Part shown: positions 1-11,126 of the stretch, in pieces
Numbering within the stretch: the first letter of the stretch is position 1
Layout of the letters: every line of letters begins with the position of its first letter
NCBI GenBank assembly: GCA_947461445.1
Contig: CANHKV010000008.1
Span: 1 to 51,737 of the forward strand
Origin: Holosporales bacterium
GTDB taxonomy: Bacteria > Pseudomonadota > Alphaproteobacteria > Holosporales > Holosporaceae
DNA: 51,737 nucleotides
Reading direction: 5' to 3'
Translations under genes and position numbers: made by a program
Notes under the pieces: model-generated
The model's input: only the letters and a program-made list of their open reading frames with translations
Told to the model about the DNA's origin: nothing
Database searches by the model: none

Positions 1-139
1 CTGGGCACAACGCAGATCCATTGGGCTGGAACAATGGTTGGTCTTGCGTCCGAAAAGGTTTGCTCAAGTAACGTTTTAAAAAAGCTGAAAAATAGGGGTG
101 TGTTGTTGATTTTTTTAACAATGTGTGATAAGGTAAATA
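1..139. other. Window-edge stretch, no gene assigned
   Basis: One plus-strand frame is open from base 2 to a TAA at 77-79 and could be the last 25 codons of a gene that starts before the window, but a second frame is also open through 159, so the choice cannot be made from sequence alone. Bases 80-139 are AT-rich and hold an AAGG ribosome-binding sequence (about 129) for the next gene. Confidence 0.3.
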
Positions 140-853
140 ATGAAAAAGTTCAGTAAAAATGAGGTAAAAATGCGATCTGTTCGAACAACCTTTCGGCGTG
201 CCGTTGATGTCGGCCTGCACACCTATTTGCTTGGTGTTTATAAGTACATGGGGTTGGGATTATTGGTGACGGCAATGGTGGCGTATACCCTATCGTTGTT
301 GCCAGCACGCTCGTTGGGCGTATTTCCATTGTTGGCCATGTTTGGTACGGTGGGTATCAGCATTTATTTCGGTGCAGCATTAAACAAGATGGCGGCATCC
401 ACGGCTCAGATGTTATTTTGGGCTTATTCTGCCTTAATGGGGGTGGCGTTAAGCAATATTTTTCTGGCCTATAGTGCTCAAAGCATTGCGTCGGCTTTTT
501 TTATTACTGGTTTAACCTTTGGCGCCATGAGCGTTTATGGGCACAGAACACAGCGTGATTTAACGGCAATGGGTTCGTTTTTAATGATGGGTGTGTGGGG
601 AATCGTTATTGCCAGTGTTGTGAATTTATTTTTAAAGAGCAGCATGATGAATTTTTTGGTCTCTTTAATTGGTGTTTTTGTGTTTACAGGATTAATTGCC
701 TATCAAACTCAGACATTAAAACAGCTGTATTACGCATTGCCAAGCAACAAAGACATTCGCGAAAAAATGTCCATTCTGGGAGCATTAAATTTGTATATGA
801 GCGTCATTAATTTGTTCATATCTCTGTTAAACTTGATGGGAGAGCGTAAATAA
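140..853 (+). CDS. Bax inhibitor-1 (YccA/YbhL) family membrane protein
   Basis: The 237-residue product is almost entirely hydrophobic and reads as about seven membrane-spanning helices after a basic N-terminus of about 35 residues (MKKFSKNEVKMRSVRTTFRR). Length, the number of helices and segments such as YFGAALNKM and LTFGAMSVYG match the bacterial Bax inhibitor-1 family (UPF0005, YccA/YbhL), inner-membrane proteins thought to act as ion channels or to interact with the FtsH protease. The start at 140 has AAGG 6-7 bases upstream; an internal ATG (MRSVRTTF) is a possible alternative. The gene stands alone, with an intrinsic terminator about 65 bases after its stop. Family assignment is good; the exact function in this organism is unknown. 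Confidence 0.85.
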   Translation: MKKFSKNEVKMRSVRTTFRRAVDVGLHTYLLGVYKYMGLGLLVTAMVAYTLSLLPARSLGVFPLLAMFGTVGISIYFGAALNKMAASTAQMLFWAYSALMGVALSNIFLAYSAQSIASAFFITGLTFGAMSVYGHRTQRDLTAMGSFLMMGVWGIVIASVVNLFLKSSMMNFLVSLIGVFVFTGLIAYQTQTLKQLYYALPSNKDIREKMSILGALNLYMSVINLFISLLNLMGERK

Positions 854-919
854 TTCGGGACTTTTGACTCCATTCTGGGGAACACAAGACCCACGTCTTG
901 ACTTAAAATTGGGAAATAG

Positions 920-948
920 GGGGGGCTAGAGCCCTCCTTTCTTTTTTT
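920..948 (+). terminator. Intrinsic terminator of the Bax inhibitor-like gene
   Basis: A 7-bp stem (GGGGGGC at 920-926 and GCCCTCC at 931-937, with one G-T pair) closes a TAGA loop and is followed by TTTCTTTTTTT. Confidence 0.8.
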
Positions 949-1232
949 ACCTGATTTACAGATTTTTTCTTTTTAGATCCAATAAAAAGCCTTATAAAAT
1001 TGATTTACAGATCTGTGGACTGTTACTCTTAAAAAGAGTCCAATAGATTGTTTTTATATGGCTTTTTTTCAAAAAAATATTGGTAATTTTTTACATCGAC
1101 TATCTGTTTTTTTTATTTTTTCTCAAATTCGTTTTAATCTCTGGGGCAGGCACTTATTTGCCTTGAAACACGCCCCATGGGACCAGACCCATTCTCTATC
1201 GGGCAAAAATGGTGTGCAGGAGGGCCAGATTC

Positions 1233-1655
1233 ATGAAACGGATCTGTCCTTGTGTTCTTGGCCCATCATCCATCCAGAGGCCGATGTCGGCCATTTTGCA
1301 TACCCACAACAGAGCACTCATTGTGCATGCCCAAACCGGGGGCTTCAATCCGAAGGCTTGACCAAGGGGGTCTGTGCTTACCTGGGGGCACAATGTCATT
1401 TTTTTGGCGACAACCATCCATCACAGGTGTTGTCAAGCCAGGGGAGTCTATCCCCATTGTGTGCCAACCATGAGAACCATTTTAATGGGCGAGAGGACGG
1501 CATGGACCTTCCCTTGGATGTGCTTGCTTGGGGGACAGATCAAAAAAAGTGCGATGTTTTTGGCATTTTACGGGAACAATCCGATGGCGCTTGCGGCCTG
1601 TTATTGCAAAAACGCATTAGAACATCCTGGTATTCGTGATGGAGAACAATTATGA
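1233..1655 (+). pseudogene. Possible interrupted reading frame upstream of the PIN gene
   Basis: The interval 854-1651 has no convincing gene. Bases 950-1140 are AT-rich; 1150-1650 is more GC-rich with long open frames on both strands. The best candidate starts at ATG 1233, nine bases after AGGAGG (the strongest ribosome-binding sequence in the interval). It runs 42 codons to a TGA at 1359-1361; the same frame then stays open to a TGA at 1653-1655 that overlaps the PIN gene start as ATGA. That layout is what an antitoxin-toxin pair would show, but the predicted protein has no antitoxin-like features and all three plus-strand frames are largely open here, so it may be chance. Confidence 0.2.
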
Positions 1656-2044
1656 CTGCAGAAACCATTGTGCTTGACAGTAATATTATTATTGATTATT
1701 TGCAAGGTCGCCATCAAGCCGCAAGATTGTTGCTGTTTTATCGCCATGAAAAAATCCGTATTTTCATCAGCATCATTACATTAATCGAGGTTTTAGTTGG
1801 CATTGGGGATCAGGAAAAGCGTGAGCGGGTAAAGCAGTGGCTTTTGGATTTTTCCCCCATCCATGTGGGTCTGGATATTGCCGAAAAAGCCATAGAATTA
1901 AGAAAGCATTACCGCTTGCGGGTTCCTGATGCCATTATTGCATCCACTGCCCGATGTCATCAGGCCGTTTTGGTGACCCGTGACAGAGATTTTCAGAAAA
2001 TGCCAGATGTTAGGTACCCCTATTCATTGAATGATCAAGAATAA
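1652..2044 (+). CDS. vapC: PIN-domain ribonuclease, VapC-like toxin
   Basis: The 130-residue product carries the PIN-domain acidic set in order: VLDSNIIIDYL near the N-terminus (Asp8, Asn10, Asp13), Glu in the TLIEVLVG segment, Asp in the VPDAIIAS segment, and TRDRDF near the C-terminus. VapC proteins of type II toxin-antitoxin systems use this Mg-dependent site to cleave tRNA or rRNA, and the length is typical. A GGAGA ribosome-binding sequence lies 8 bases before ATG 1652. No recognisable antitoxin gene is adjacent on either side: upstream is a degenerate-looking frame and downstream is tRNA-Trp. It may be an orphan domesticated nuclease, or its antitoxin may be decayed or encoded elsewhere. 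Confidence 0.8.
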   Translation: MTAETIVLDSNIIIDYLQGRHQAARLLLFYRHEKIRIFISIITLIEVLVGIGDQEKRERVKQWLLDFSPIHVGLDIAEKAIELRKHYRLRVPDAIIASTARCHQAVLVTRDRDFQKMPDVRYPYSLNDQE

Positions 2045-2200
2045 CATTGGGAAACCCATCCCATGGCCCTGTGGGGCTCTTGCCAAGATGGCCAGCTGCA
2101 CCACGCTCTGGTTTTTAACGGTATTTTTAAAAATTTATTTGAAAAAGATCCTTTAACCTCTTTTCTTTTTATACCGCGATGACGTATGATTGCAGAGTAT

Positions 2201-2273
2201 AGGAGTGTGGCTCAATGGCTAGAGCACTGGTCTCCAAAACCAGCGGTTGGGGGTTCGAGTCCCTCCACTCCTG
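2201..2273 (+). tRNA. tRNA-Trp (CCA)
   Basis: The 7-bp acceptor stem AGGAGTG/CACTCCT, the anticodon stem CTGGT/ACCAG with loop CTCCAAA (anticodon CCA), the T-arm with loop TTCGAGT, and discriminator G fit tRNA-Trp. The 3' CCA is not encoded. In many bacteria this tRNA sits before secE-nusG; that neighbourhood is absent here. No other gene was found in 2045-2488; bases 2280-2480 are AT-rich. Confidence 0.95.
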
Positions 2274-2488
2274 CACGATTTAATAAAAAATAAAAACCAC
2301 AATTTTATTTATTTTTATTTAATTTTTTGCAGTAAAAGTTGCTCATTTCCCATAATTTTGTGAGTATTCATCACCTTTGCCTTTCTTTTCAATGGGTTGT
2401 GTGGGGTGTTTTTTTACATGAAGTGGGTTGAATTATTTCAAGATTTTGTTATAATGTTTTAATGAATAGAAAATAAAACTAAATCGTT

Positions 2489-4057
2489 TTGAGAACTTTG
2501 TACCCCAGTAAACCTTTTTTTAAGACAGATTTTATAAATCATTTTATTTGTCAAAGAATAGAAAATTTTGAAAAGAGTTTAAAGGGTGTAATTTCTATTG
2601 CCTTGTTGTCCTGTGGAACGGCCGTGTTGGATGTCCCAGCGCCGGATCAGGTTATGGTTATAAAAACTAGGGCAAGTCAAGTGGTGAAACCCATTGGGAA
2701 AACAGAGGAAATCCGCCCTCTGGATTGCCAAGAATCGTCTATCCGCATGGGGTCTGATGGATCTCTGTGTCGTACGCTGCGTCAATCTGGTGTTCGTCAA
2801 GATGTCATTAACGGCATTGCCCGTTGTTTGTCTGCCAAGATGGTTCGGTGTTTTCGTCCCAACCAGGTTATAAAAATGGGATTTGAATCTGGGGCATTGT
2901 CCAGCATCAAGGTCTATACCGGTGTGGGCAGTGCTTTTTTGGTTCAGCGCAATAGGGCAGGGTCCTGGTCCAACAAACGGGTCAAGGTTCCTGTTGTTGT
3001 AAAATACGAACGTTTGAAATTACCAATCACGCATACGCTGAAAAAATCTCTTTTGTCATCAGGGCTGGATAGGGCTTTGATTGTGGATATTGCCAGAGGT
3101 TTGGCCCGCAGTGGGGTTGTGTGGGGAAATCTAAAGGGGTCAACCGTGGAATTAATGATCCAAACCAGGCGTTGCTCGGAAACCAGTGCCTTGATTCTTG
3201 ACCACATTGCGATGATTCAGATTGGAAAAAAGGGGGTTAAAAAAACCTATTACGCCTATCAGCGTGGCCCCCATGATTCGCGCAGAATTTTTTGCACACT
3301 GGCAGGTTTTGGGTTGCAGTCGGGTGGGTTGGCTCGGTCTGTTCCCTGGTGTCCCCCAGTATCAAAAGTCAAAGTGACCTCCCGTTTTGGAAAAAGACTG
3401 CACCCCGTTTACAAGTACATCAAGCACCACAATGGCACAGATTATGCTGGGGCCCATGGTTCACCTATTCGTGCAGTTGGTGACGGCATTGTCAAGTCGG
3501 TTTGCCAAAATGGATCCTATGGCAAATATGTCACCATTGCTCATGGCAACGGTTATCGCACATTGTATGCGCATTTATCTCGAACCATGGTTCGCATTGG
3601 TCAAAGGGTTCGTAAAGGGCAAACCATAGGGGGGATGGGCAGTACGGGTACGGCAACGGGGACGCATTTGCACCTGGAAGTTTTGGATCGATCCAGTCGA
3701 CCTATCAATCCGGAATCCTTTTTGCAATCGAGCAAAAACCAGCCGAAAATCCAAACCCCGGCGGTTTCTGGAAAGCAAAAGATCAATTTTTATAAGCAAG
3801 CACAAAGCTTGAGACAAAAATATGCTGCTTTGGGGGGGTCCGTTGGTGCAGTTATCCCCGTTGGCGGCCATTCTGTTCCCCGGGCCAGCAATCTGGTGGT
3901 GCCCAAGAAAAAGAGGCTTCAGATTAGATCTGACAAGCATACGGCGTCCAGAAAACCCGTTTCCATGAAAAAAAGCTTGAAAAGTTTTTCTGCCATAAAG
4001 AAATCCAAAACCTCTGTTCGCCATAATCGGCGGGTAAAAAAGATTGTCCGTGCCTAG
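2489..4057 (+). CDS. M23-family murein endopeptidase with basic C-terminal tail
   Basis: The product (522 residues from TTG 2489; TTG 2498 is also possible, there is no ATG start) has a hydrophobic export or anchor segment at about 31-50, a poorly conserved middle region, and a LytM/peptidase M23 domain at about 290-412. The zinc site is visible as H314-N-G-T-D318, H362 in YAHLS and H393-L-H395 in GTHLHLE. M23 enzymes cut peptide cross-links in peptidoglycan and act in the periplasm in growth, separation or as amidase activators. Residues about 460-522 form a Lys/Arg-rich low-complexity tail unlike the usual family ending; the carboxypeptidase at 33060-34289 has a similar tail. The gene is monocistronic. 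Confidence 0.85.
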   Translation: MRTLYPSKPFFKTDFINHFICQRIENFEKSLKGVISIALLSCGTAVLDVPAPDQVMVIKTRASQVVKPIGKTEEIRPLDCQESSIRMGSDGSLCRTLRQSGVRQDVINGIARCLSAKMVRCFRPNQVIKMGFESGALSSIKVYTGVGSAFLVQRNRAGSWSNKRVKVPVVVKYERLKLPITHTLKKSLLSSGLDRALIVDIARGLARSGVVWGNLKGSTVELMIQTRRCSETSALILDHIAMIQIGKKGVKKTYYAYQRGPHDSRRIFCTLAGFGLQSGGLARSVPWCPPVSKVKVTSRFGKRLHPVYKYIKHHNGTDYAGAHGSPIRAVGDGIVKSVCQNGSYGKYVTIAHGNGYRTLYAHLSRTMVRIGQRVRKGQTIGGMGSTGTATGTHLHLEVLDRSSRPINPESFLQSSKNQPKIQTPAVSGKQKINFYKQAQSLRQKYAALGGSVGAVIPVGGHSVPRASNLVVPKKKRLQIRSDKHTASRKPVSMKKSLKSFSAIKKSKTSVRHNRRVKKIVRA

Positions 4058-4093
4058 GGGCTCCTTCTGAACAGAATCGTTTGCCTTCATCCT

Positions 4094-4116
4094 CTGACAA
4101 CGTCAGTATGTTTTTT
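4094..4116 (+). terminator. Weak terminator-like hairpin after the M23 gene
   Basis: A 5-bp stem CTGAC/GTCAG with loop AAC (4094-4106) is followed, after four bases, by six T residues. The stem is short, so the call is tentative. Confidence 0.35.
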
Positions 4117-4183
4117 CACCAATACATAGAGTCAGATGACTGATCTTCTGTATTTTTTCAGCATTTATCCAATATAGGGTGGA

Positions 4184-4871
4184 CAACAGGGCAGTTTTGT
4201 CCTCAGTACGCAAGCTGATTCTGCGTGCTGAAGGTGGTTTTTTCGCCTCGCGTTGTCCACAGAGGGTGAGAATGCTTTATGCAACGGGGCAGTTTTCTCC
4301 GACGGATCTTAATTTTATGCAACAGGGCAGTTTTCTCCTCAGTACGCAAGCTGATTCTGCGTGCTGCAGGTGGTTTTTCCACCTCGTGTTGTCCACAGAG
4401 GGTGGGATTGCTTTATGCAACAGGGCAGTTTTGTCCTCAGTACGCAAGCTGATTCTGCGTGCTGCAGGTGGTTTTTTCGCCTCGTGTTGTCCACAGAGGG
4501 TGGGACTGCTTTATGCAACAGGGCAGTTTTGTCCGATAGAGCTTAATTTTATTCAACAGGGCAGTTTTGTCCTACAGCAGGGGGGGGTTATGCTTTTCAA
4601 CAGAATTCAGTTTTCTCCGACGGATCTTAATTTTATGCAAAAAGGCAGTTTTCTCCTCAGTGCGCAAGCTGATTCTGCGTGCTGCAGGTGGTTTTTTCAC
4701 CTCGTGTTGTCCACAGAGGGTGGGACTGCTTTATGCAACAGGGCAGCTTTGTCCGACGGAGCTTAATTTTATGCAACAGGGCAGTTTTGTCCTCAGTACG
4801 CAAGCTGATTCTGCGTGCTGCAGGTGGTTTTTCGCCTCGTGTTGTCCAAAGCAGGGGGGGGTTATGCTTTT
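4184..4871 (+). repeat. Modular tandem repeat array (98-bp A units, 38-bp B units)
   Basis: About 690 bp consist of contiguous modules that nearly all begin with CAACAGGGCAG. A units (98 bp each): 4184-4281, 4320-4417, 4418-4515, 4638-4735, and a variant 4774-4871. B units (38-40 bp): 4282-4319, 4516-4553, 4598-4637, 4736-4773. A 44-bp variant at 4554-4597 shares its G-rich end with the last A unit. Each A unit contains a dyad (GTACGCA with TGCGTGC, 9-base loop) and four contain TTGTCCACA (4253, 4389, 4487, 4707; 4842 is altered to TTGTCCAAA), one base from the DnaA-box consensus. The 98- and 38-bp periods are not multiples of three, so the open frames crossing the array are unlikely to be protein-coding. 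Confidence 0.9.
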
Positions 4872-5446
4872 CAACAAGAGTCTGCCCCCACAGGGGCGGC
4901 TATTTTACTTGATACAGATTGATTTTACCCCAGACAGGATTCGTTCTGGCAACAGAATGCACAACTGCTTTTTTGCTTTAAGGTTCCGAATCAAAAACAG
5001 GGTGCAGATTCAAAAACAGAAAGGAAGAGACGAGCGTTCTGAGACAACGGGTATACTTTAAACATAACGCGTTTTACCCGAGAAAATAAGGGTTTTTGGG
5101 ATGGTTTCCAAAAGCCATCAGCAGAGATACCAACACACAGCTGCATCAAAAAATGCATTATAAAGAGGGGGCGGTGAAAAAGATATGGAACAGTTCAGAG
5201 TCTTCAAAATACTGCGACTATATTTAAAGTATAACCAGAAATATAGATTGATTTTTTTATGGGCAGACTCATAGTGCGCAACATCCATAAATATTTTAAT
5301 TCAGGAAAATATCCAGATTTTAATTCAGGAAAATATCCAGTTTTATATCTATTTTATGGGCGAACTAAAAAGGGGTTCAGGCTGTTTTCTGAACATACAA
5401 AAATAGTTCAAATAAAAACCCGCCCCGTTTTTTGATTACGAATTGA
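4872..5446. other. Gene-free stretch between repeat array and rpmB
   Basis: No convincing gene is seen. Bases 5195-5445 are clearly AT-rich. Two short tandem duplications lie here and are listed separately. The AAAAAC/GTTTTT arms around 5414-5432 could form a weak hairpin downstream of rpmB. Confidence 0.6.
5293..5340. repeat. 24-bp perfect tandem duplication
   Basis: Two head-to-tail copies at 5293-5316 and 5317-5340 begin ATTTTAATTCAGG and end AAATATCCAG. The AATTCAGG core also appears in the degenerate repeats at 26681-26920. Confidence 0.9.
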
Positions 5447-5455
5447 TTACGAATT
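5434..5455. repeat. 11-bp tandem duplication across the rpmB stop
   Basis: GATTACGAATT occurs twice in a row (5434-5444, 5445-5455) and begins a third time. The rpmB stop codon (5447-5449) lies inside the second copy. Confidence 0.85.
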
Positions 5456-5755
5456 GATTTCCATCGCGATCTTTTTGGCTGTAAACAAGGCCAAGTCTTT
5501 TTTCAATTTTAACAGCGGGGCCGTTAATTTTCTGTTGGATGTTTTTTGAACAAACAAATCAATACCACCACTTTTATCGATGGTTTTCATTCCAGCAGAG
5601 GATACTTTCAGCATAATATTTTTGGAAAGTGTTTGGCTGTAAACGCTAACCCAACGAACATTTGGATAGAAAACGCGCTTGGTTTTATTGTTGGCGTGGC
5701 TGACATTATTACCAACCATGGGTCCTTTTAGGGAGATGCAGCAAAATCTCGACAT
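5447..5755 (-). CDS. rpmB: 50S ribosomal protein L28
   Basis: The 102-residue basic protein begins [20 protein letters not shown], continues with the conserved [12 protein letters not shown] stretch of L28, and ends with a Lys-rich segment; length suits alphaproteobacterial L28. It is a component of the 50S subunit. L33 (rpmG), a frequent partner of L28, is not adjacent. The gene is transcribed away from rpsB, and its stop codon sits within an 11-bp tandem duplication. Confidence 0.93.
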   Translation of the reverse strand: MSRFCCISLKGPMVGNNVSHANNKTKRVFYPNVRWVSVYSQTLSKNIMLKVSSAGMKTIDKSGGIDLFVQKTSNRKLTAPLLKLKKDLALFTAKKIAMEINS

Positions 5756-5836
5756 GGAAAAATCGTAAACTTATTTATGTGAAATGATAACGCGTTTAAA
5801 TCCACGCGTCAAGGGTTAGCCCGATGGTGTATGTGC

Positions 5837-5864
5837 TTGTGCAGCAGGGGTCTTTTGTGATAAT
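5837..5864 (+). promoter_or_regulatory. Putative sigma-70 promoter of rpsB-tsf
   Basis: TTGTGC (5837-5842) and GATAAT (5859-5864) are separated by 16 bp. Transcription would begin near 5871, giving a leader of about 80 bases before rpsB. The leader holds the palindrome CTCTGCAGAG, and S2 operons are commonly autoregulated through their leader, but no known leader motif was recognised. Confidence 0.5.
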
Positions 5865-5950
5865 ATTTGGTGGAAATCATATCTCTCATGCAGGGCATCC
5901 TTCCGGTGCACAATCAGCGCTCTGCAGAGGAAAACTGGACAGGACATAAA

Positions 5951-6727
5951 ATGAGTTTTACAGTACCAACCATATCATTAGAAGATTTATTGCAAAGAGG
6001 TGTCCATTTTGGCCATAAAAGAGCCCGTTGGAACCCGAAAATGGCACCCTATATTTATAAAGAACATCACGGCGTTCACATTATTGATTTGCCTCAAACG
6101 GTGATGCTGATGAATAGGGCCATGGCCGCCCTGCACCAGTGTGTCAAAAATGGTGGCAGAATCTTGTTTGTGGGGACAAAGTTGCAGGCCAGAAAAGCCA
6201 TCAAAGAGTCGGCAATTCGGTGTGGTCAATATTATGTGGACCATCGTTGGTTGGGTGGAACGTTGACCAATTGGAAAACCATTTCTGCCTCATTAAAGCA
6301 TTTCAGAGAAGTAGAAGATCGCGTAAATTCTGCGGATTTTTCTTCTTATACTAAAAAAGAGCAGCTGGGTTTTCATCGTGAATTGGGGAAGTGCGAGCTT
6401 GCTCTGGGTGGCATTCGTAACATGGGTGGCTTGCCAGATATGGTGTTTTTAATTGATGCCAATAAAGAAAGTATTGTGGTCAAAGAAGCCAGAAAACTGA
6501 AAATACCCACCATTGCCATAGTCGACACCAATACAGATCCAACGGTGGTGGATTATCCCATACCTGGAAATGACGATGCATTGCGTGCCATCGAATTTTA
6601 TTGCGATGTGGTGGCCAAGACCGTCTTGTCGGGTTTGCAAGAGGAATTTGATCAAAAGTCCTATGATGTTCCTAATGTTCCGGATTTTGAGCCTTCTCCT
6701 GCGCCTTCGGTTAAAGCAAAGGGGTGA
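5951..6727 (+). CDS. rpsB: 30S ribosomal protein S2
   Basis: The 258-residue protein begins MSFTVPTISLEDLLQRGVHF, with the S2 signatures HFGHKRARWNPKM, FVGTKLQARKAI, DHRWLGGTLTNW and LPDMVFLIDANKE. The open frame extends upstream to 5867, but the ATG at 5951 aligns with the conserved N-terminus and follows AGGA; the extra upstream residues are not expected in S2. It lies directly before tsf (40-bp gap), the normal rpsB-tsf order, and the pair probably shares the promoter at 5837. Confidence 0.96.
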   Translation: MSFTVPTISLEDLLQRGVHFGHKRARWNPKMAPYIYKEHHGVHIIDLPQTVMLMNRAMAALHQCVKNGGRILFVGTKLQARKAIKESAIRCGQYYVDHRWLGGTLTNWKTISASLKHFREVEDRVNSADFSSYTKKEQLGFHRELGKCELALGGIRNMGGLPDMVFLIDANKESIVVKEARKLKIPTIAIVDTNTDPTVVDYPIPGNDDALRAIEFYCDVVAKTVLSGLQEEFDQKSYDVPNVPDFEPSPAPSVKAKG

Positions 6728-6767
6728 TCTGATCAATGAGTCAATATAAATAAGGAGATTGAGTGTT

Positions 6768-7694
6768 ATGACGTTTTCTATAGATATTTTAAAGCAATTG
6801 AGGGAAGAAACGCTTGCTCCTTTTGGTGCGTGCAAAAAAGCTCTGACGGAATCAGGGGGAGATTTGTCTTTGGCCATGGATTGGTTGAGGAAAAATGGGG
6901 CTCTGGTTGGTGCGAAAAAGACCGATCGTCTGGCATCAGAAGGAGCCATCGCGGCCGACTGTGTTGGTGGGTTTGGTGCGCTGATAGAAATCAGTTCAGA
7001 GACAGATTTTGTGGCGCGTGGTGATCAGTTCAAAGGGATGGTTTCTTCTGTTTTAGGTGTAGCCATGGCGCGTTCTGAAATGGCTGCGGATCGATTGCTT
7101 GATCATCCGTTTGATTCGGAAAATCACAAAAAAGGGACCATTGGAGAATGTATTTTAGAGTTGGCTGGGACCATCGGGGAAAATATTGTGCTGCGCCGTT
7201 TGGTTGCCCTTAATGTTGATCCTGGCGTGGTGGTATCGTATATCCACCAATCCTTTCCAGGTACACCAAACATTGGAACATTAGGCGTTTTGGTGGCCTT
7301 GGAATCAGAGGCCAACGAGGACGAATTAAAAGATTTGGGTAAAAACTTGGCCATGCAAATCGCCTTTACCAAGCCCCATTGTGTTTCCATTGACAAGGTT
7401 GCCCCTCTGGTTTTGGAAAAAGAGAAGACGTTCTTACAAGACCAAATTCAAGAGCAATCTGGCGATAGGCCAGCCGAAGTTCAGGTCAAAATGGTTGAGG
7501 GACGTTTGAGAAAGTTTTTTGAAACCATTGTTTTAGAAGAGCAAGATTATGTCCGCGATTCTGAGAAAACCGTTAAAGAGTTTGTGAAACAGGAAGCTGA
7601 GCGCTTGGGTAAACCTATTCGTATTGCTGGTTTTGCCTATGCCAAATTGGGTGAAAGTTCAAAAGAGGGCCACGAAAAGGCCCAAGAAGAATAA
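6768..7694 (+). CDS. tsf: Translation elongation factor Ts
   Basis: The 308-residue product is the nucleotide-exchange factor for EF-Tu. The N-terminal UBA-like segment (LREETLAPFGACKKALTES), the EF-Tu contact motif SSETDFVARGDQF and the core and dimerisation domains are present at normal length. ATG 6768 follows AAGGAG (6750-6755) with 12 bases of spacing; an upstream in-frame TTG at 6759 is too close to that sequence. The usual follower pyrH is absent: the next 420 bp are gene-free. Confidence 0.95.
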   Translation: MTFSIDILKQLREETLAPFGACKKALTESGGDLSLAMDWLRKNGALVGAKKTDRLASEGAIAADCVGGFGALIEISSETDFVARGDQFKGMVSSVLGVAMARSEMAADRLLDHPFDSENHKKGTIGECILELAGTIGENIVLRRLVALNVDPGVVVSYIHQSFPGTPNIGTLGVLVALESEANEDELKDLGKNLAMQIAFTKPHCVSIDKVAPLVLEKEKTFLQDQIQEQSGDRPAEVQVKMVEGRLRKFFETIVLEEQDYVRDSEKTVKEFVKQEAERLGKPIRIAGFAYAKLGESSKEGHEKAQEE

Positions 7695-8116
7695 CCTATT
7701 GCCCAAATAGGCGCATCTGTGGGGTTATGCCTTAACAGGTGAGCGCTGTTGGGCGGATTAATAGCCAAAAAACCTTCTTGACCTGTGGTGGATGCATCAC
7801 TGCGGTCAAGAGGTCCTGATCCAGAAAAATTGACAGGTAAAATACTTCCCACAGTGGAACCAAATATTAAAATAGCCCGTACACAAGCCTTTTTATGTGG
7901 CCATCGCATTCTGGTCTTTTGGCTGAACCTGTCTTTTTTCATAAGGACAAAAAAATTAGCAATTTTAAGAGCTGCAATATAATATTTTTATTAAATTTTT
8001 ATAAAGTTTTTTAAATTTTCTATAAAAAAAGACTTTTTTAACTTTGATATCCGGAGTTAATTGCGCAAAAGATCAGACCGTGGTATGGTACAGACAATGT
8101 AAAAATAGAGTGTCAT
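7695..8116. other. Gene-free interval with inverted repeats
   Basis: No convincing gene. A CCTATT/AATAGG hairpin lies just after tsf (about 7697-7713) without a T-tract. A second dyad, CTTGACC (7777-7783) with GGTCAAG (7804-7810), encloses the palindrome GATGCATC. Bases 7960-8040 are strongly AT-rich. Open frames on both strands overlap tsf or lack ribosome-binding sequences. Confidence 0.5.
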
Positions 8117-8665
8117 ATGGGTGCAAAAACAAATCGAATAGAGTCGCTGGTGGCGTGGATCATTCTATTTCTTGTGGTATCTATTTTGGGTGGGGTGTAT
8201 TACAAATATTGTGGTCACACACACAGGACCTCTACGTTTTATGCAGAATTTGACAGCATTACGGGACTGAACATTGGTGCTCCGGTTAAAATTAATGGTG
8301 TGGTGGTGGGAAAAGTGGTGGGCTTTGATCTTGATCACAAAAAAAACTTTGTGGTTAATGTGGAATTTGCCGTGAACAAAGATATTATACTGCCCGAAGA
8401 TACCCGTGCATCTGTGACTTCTGAAAGTTTGTTTGGATCCACCATATTGATGCTGTTGCCAGGCATGAGCGAGCGTTTATTGCCCCACGGTGGAACGATT
8501 TTTGATACACAATCCCCTCTGCACATTCACGAGTTGTTACAAAAATTCTTGTTTAATGCAGCCGATTCAGATCGTGATTCCAGTCAAAATCGAGAGCAAG
8601 AAGGAGCCGAAAAATCAGAGACTGCCCGAAATGGTTCTAATGAGGATGAGGATTGCATGGTGTAA
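8117..8665 (+). CDS. mlaD: MlaD-type MCE-domain lipid transport protein
   Basis: The 182-residue protein has a basic N-terminus, one membrane helix at about 12-30, then an MCE/MlaD domain (about 38-115) with TFYAEFDSITGLNIGAPVKI and GVVVGKVVGFDLD. The C-terminal 35 residues are acidic and low-complexity. MlaD is the periplasmic, inner-membrane-anchored, lipid-binding subunit of the Mla system that moves phospholipids between the membranes. The MlaF ATPase and MlaE permease are not neighbours here, although mla genes are usually clustered. The ribosome-binding sequence is weak. Confidence 0.85.
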   Translation: MGAKTNRIESLVAWIILFLVVSILGGVYYKYCGHTHRTSTFYAEFDSITGLNIGAPVKINGVVVGKVVGFDLDHKKNFVVNVEFAVNKDIILPEDTRASVTSESLFGSTILMLLPGMSERLLPHGGTIFDTQSPLHIHELLQKFLFNAADSDRDSSQNREQEGAEKSETARNGSNEDEDCMV

Positions 8666-8717
8666 ATCAAAGACATGGTGTAAAATGGGGGAGAGACAGT
8701 ACAGATTTCATACCTAA

Positions 8718-11126
<2,409 letters not shown>

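Noticed and set aside
1058-1639. 193-codon plus-strand frame as a gene
   Set aside because: All plus frames and some minus frames are open here, there is no ribosome-binding sequence, and the composition (rich in Cys, His, Trp) is not protein-like for this genome.
4184-4871. CRISPR array
   Set aside because: Units are contiguous with no unique spacers of constant size, and no cas genes are near.
4179-5061. Two overlapping open frames (195 and 164 codons) across the repeat array as proteins
   Set aside because: The unit lengths (98 and 38 bp) shift frame at every unit, there is no ribosome-binding sequence, and the same DNA is open in two frames; this is a repeat effect.
7637-7942. 101-codon minus-strand frame after tsf
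   Set aside because: It overlaps the 3' end of tsf, has no ribosome-binding sequence and no recognisable domain.
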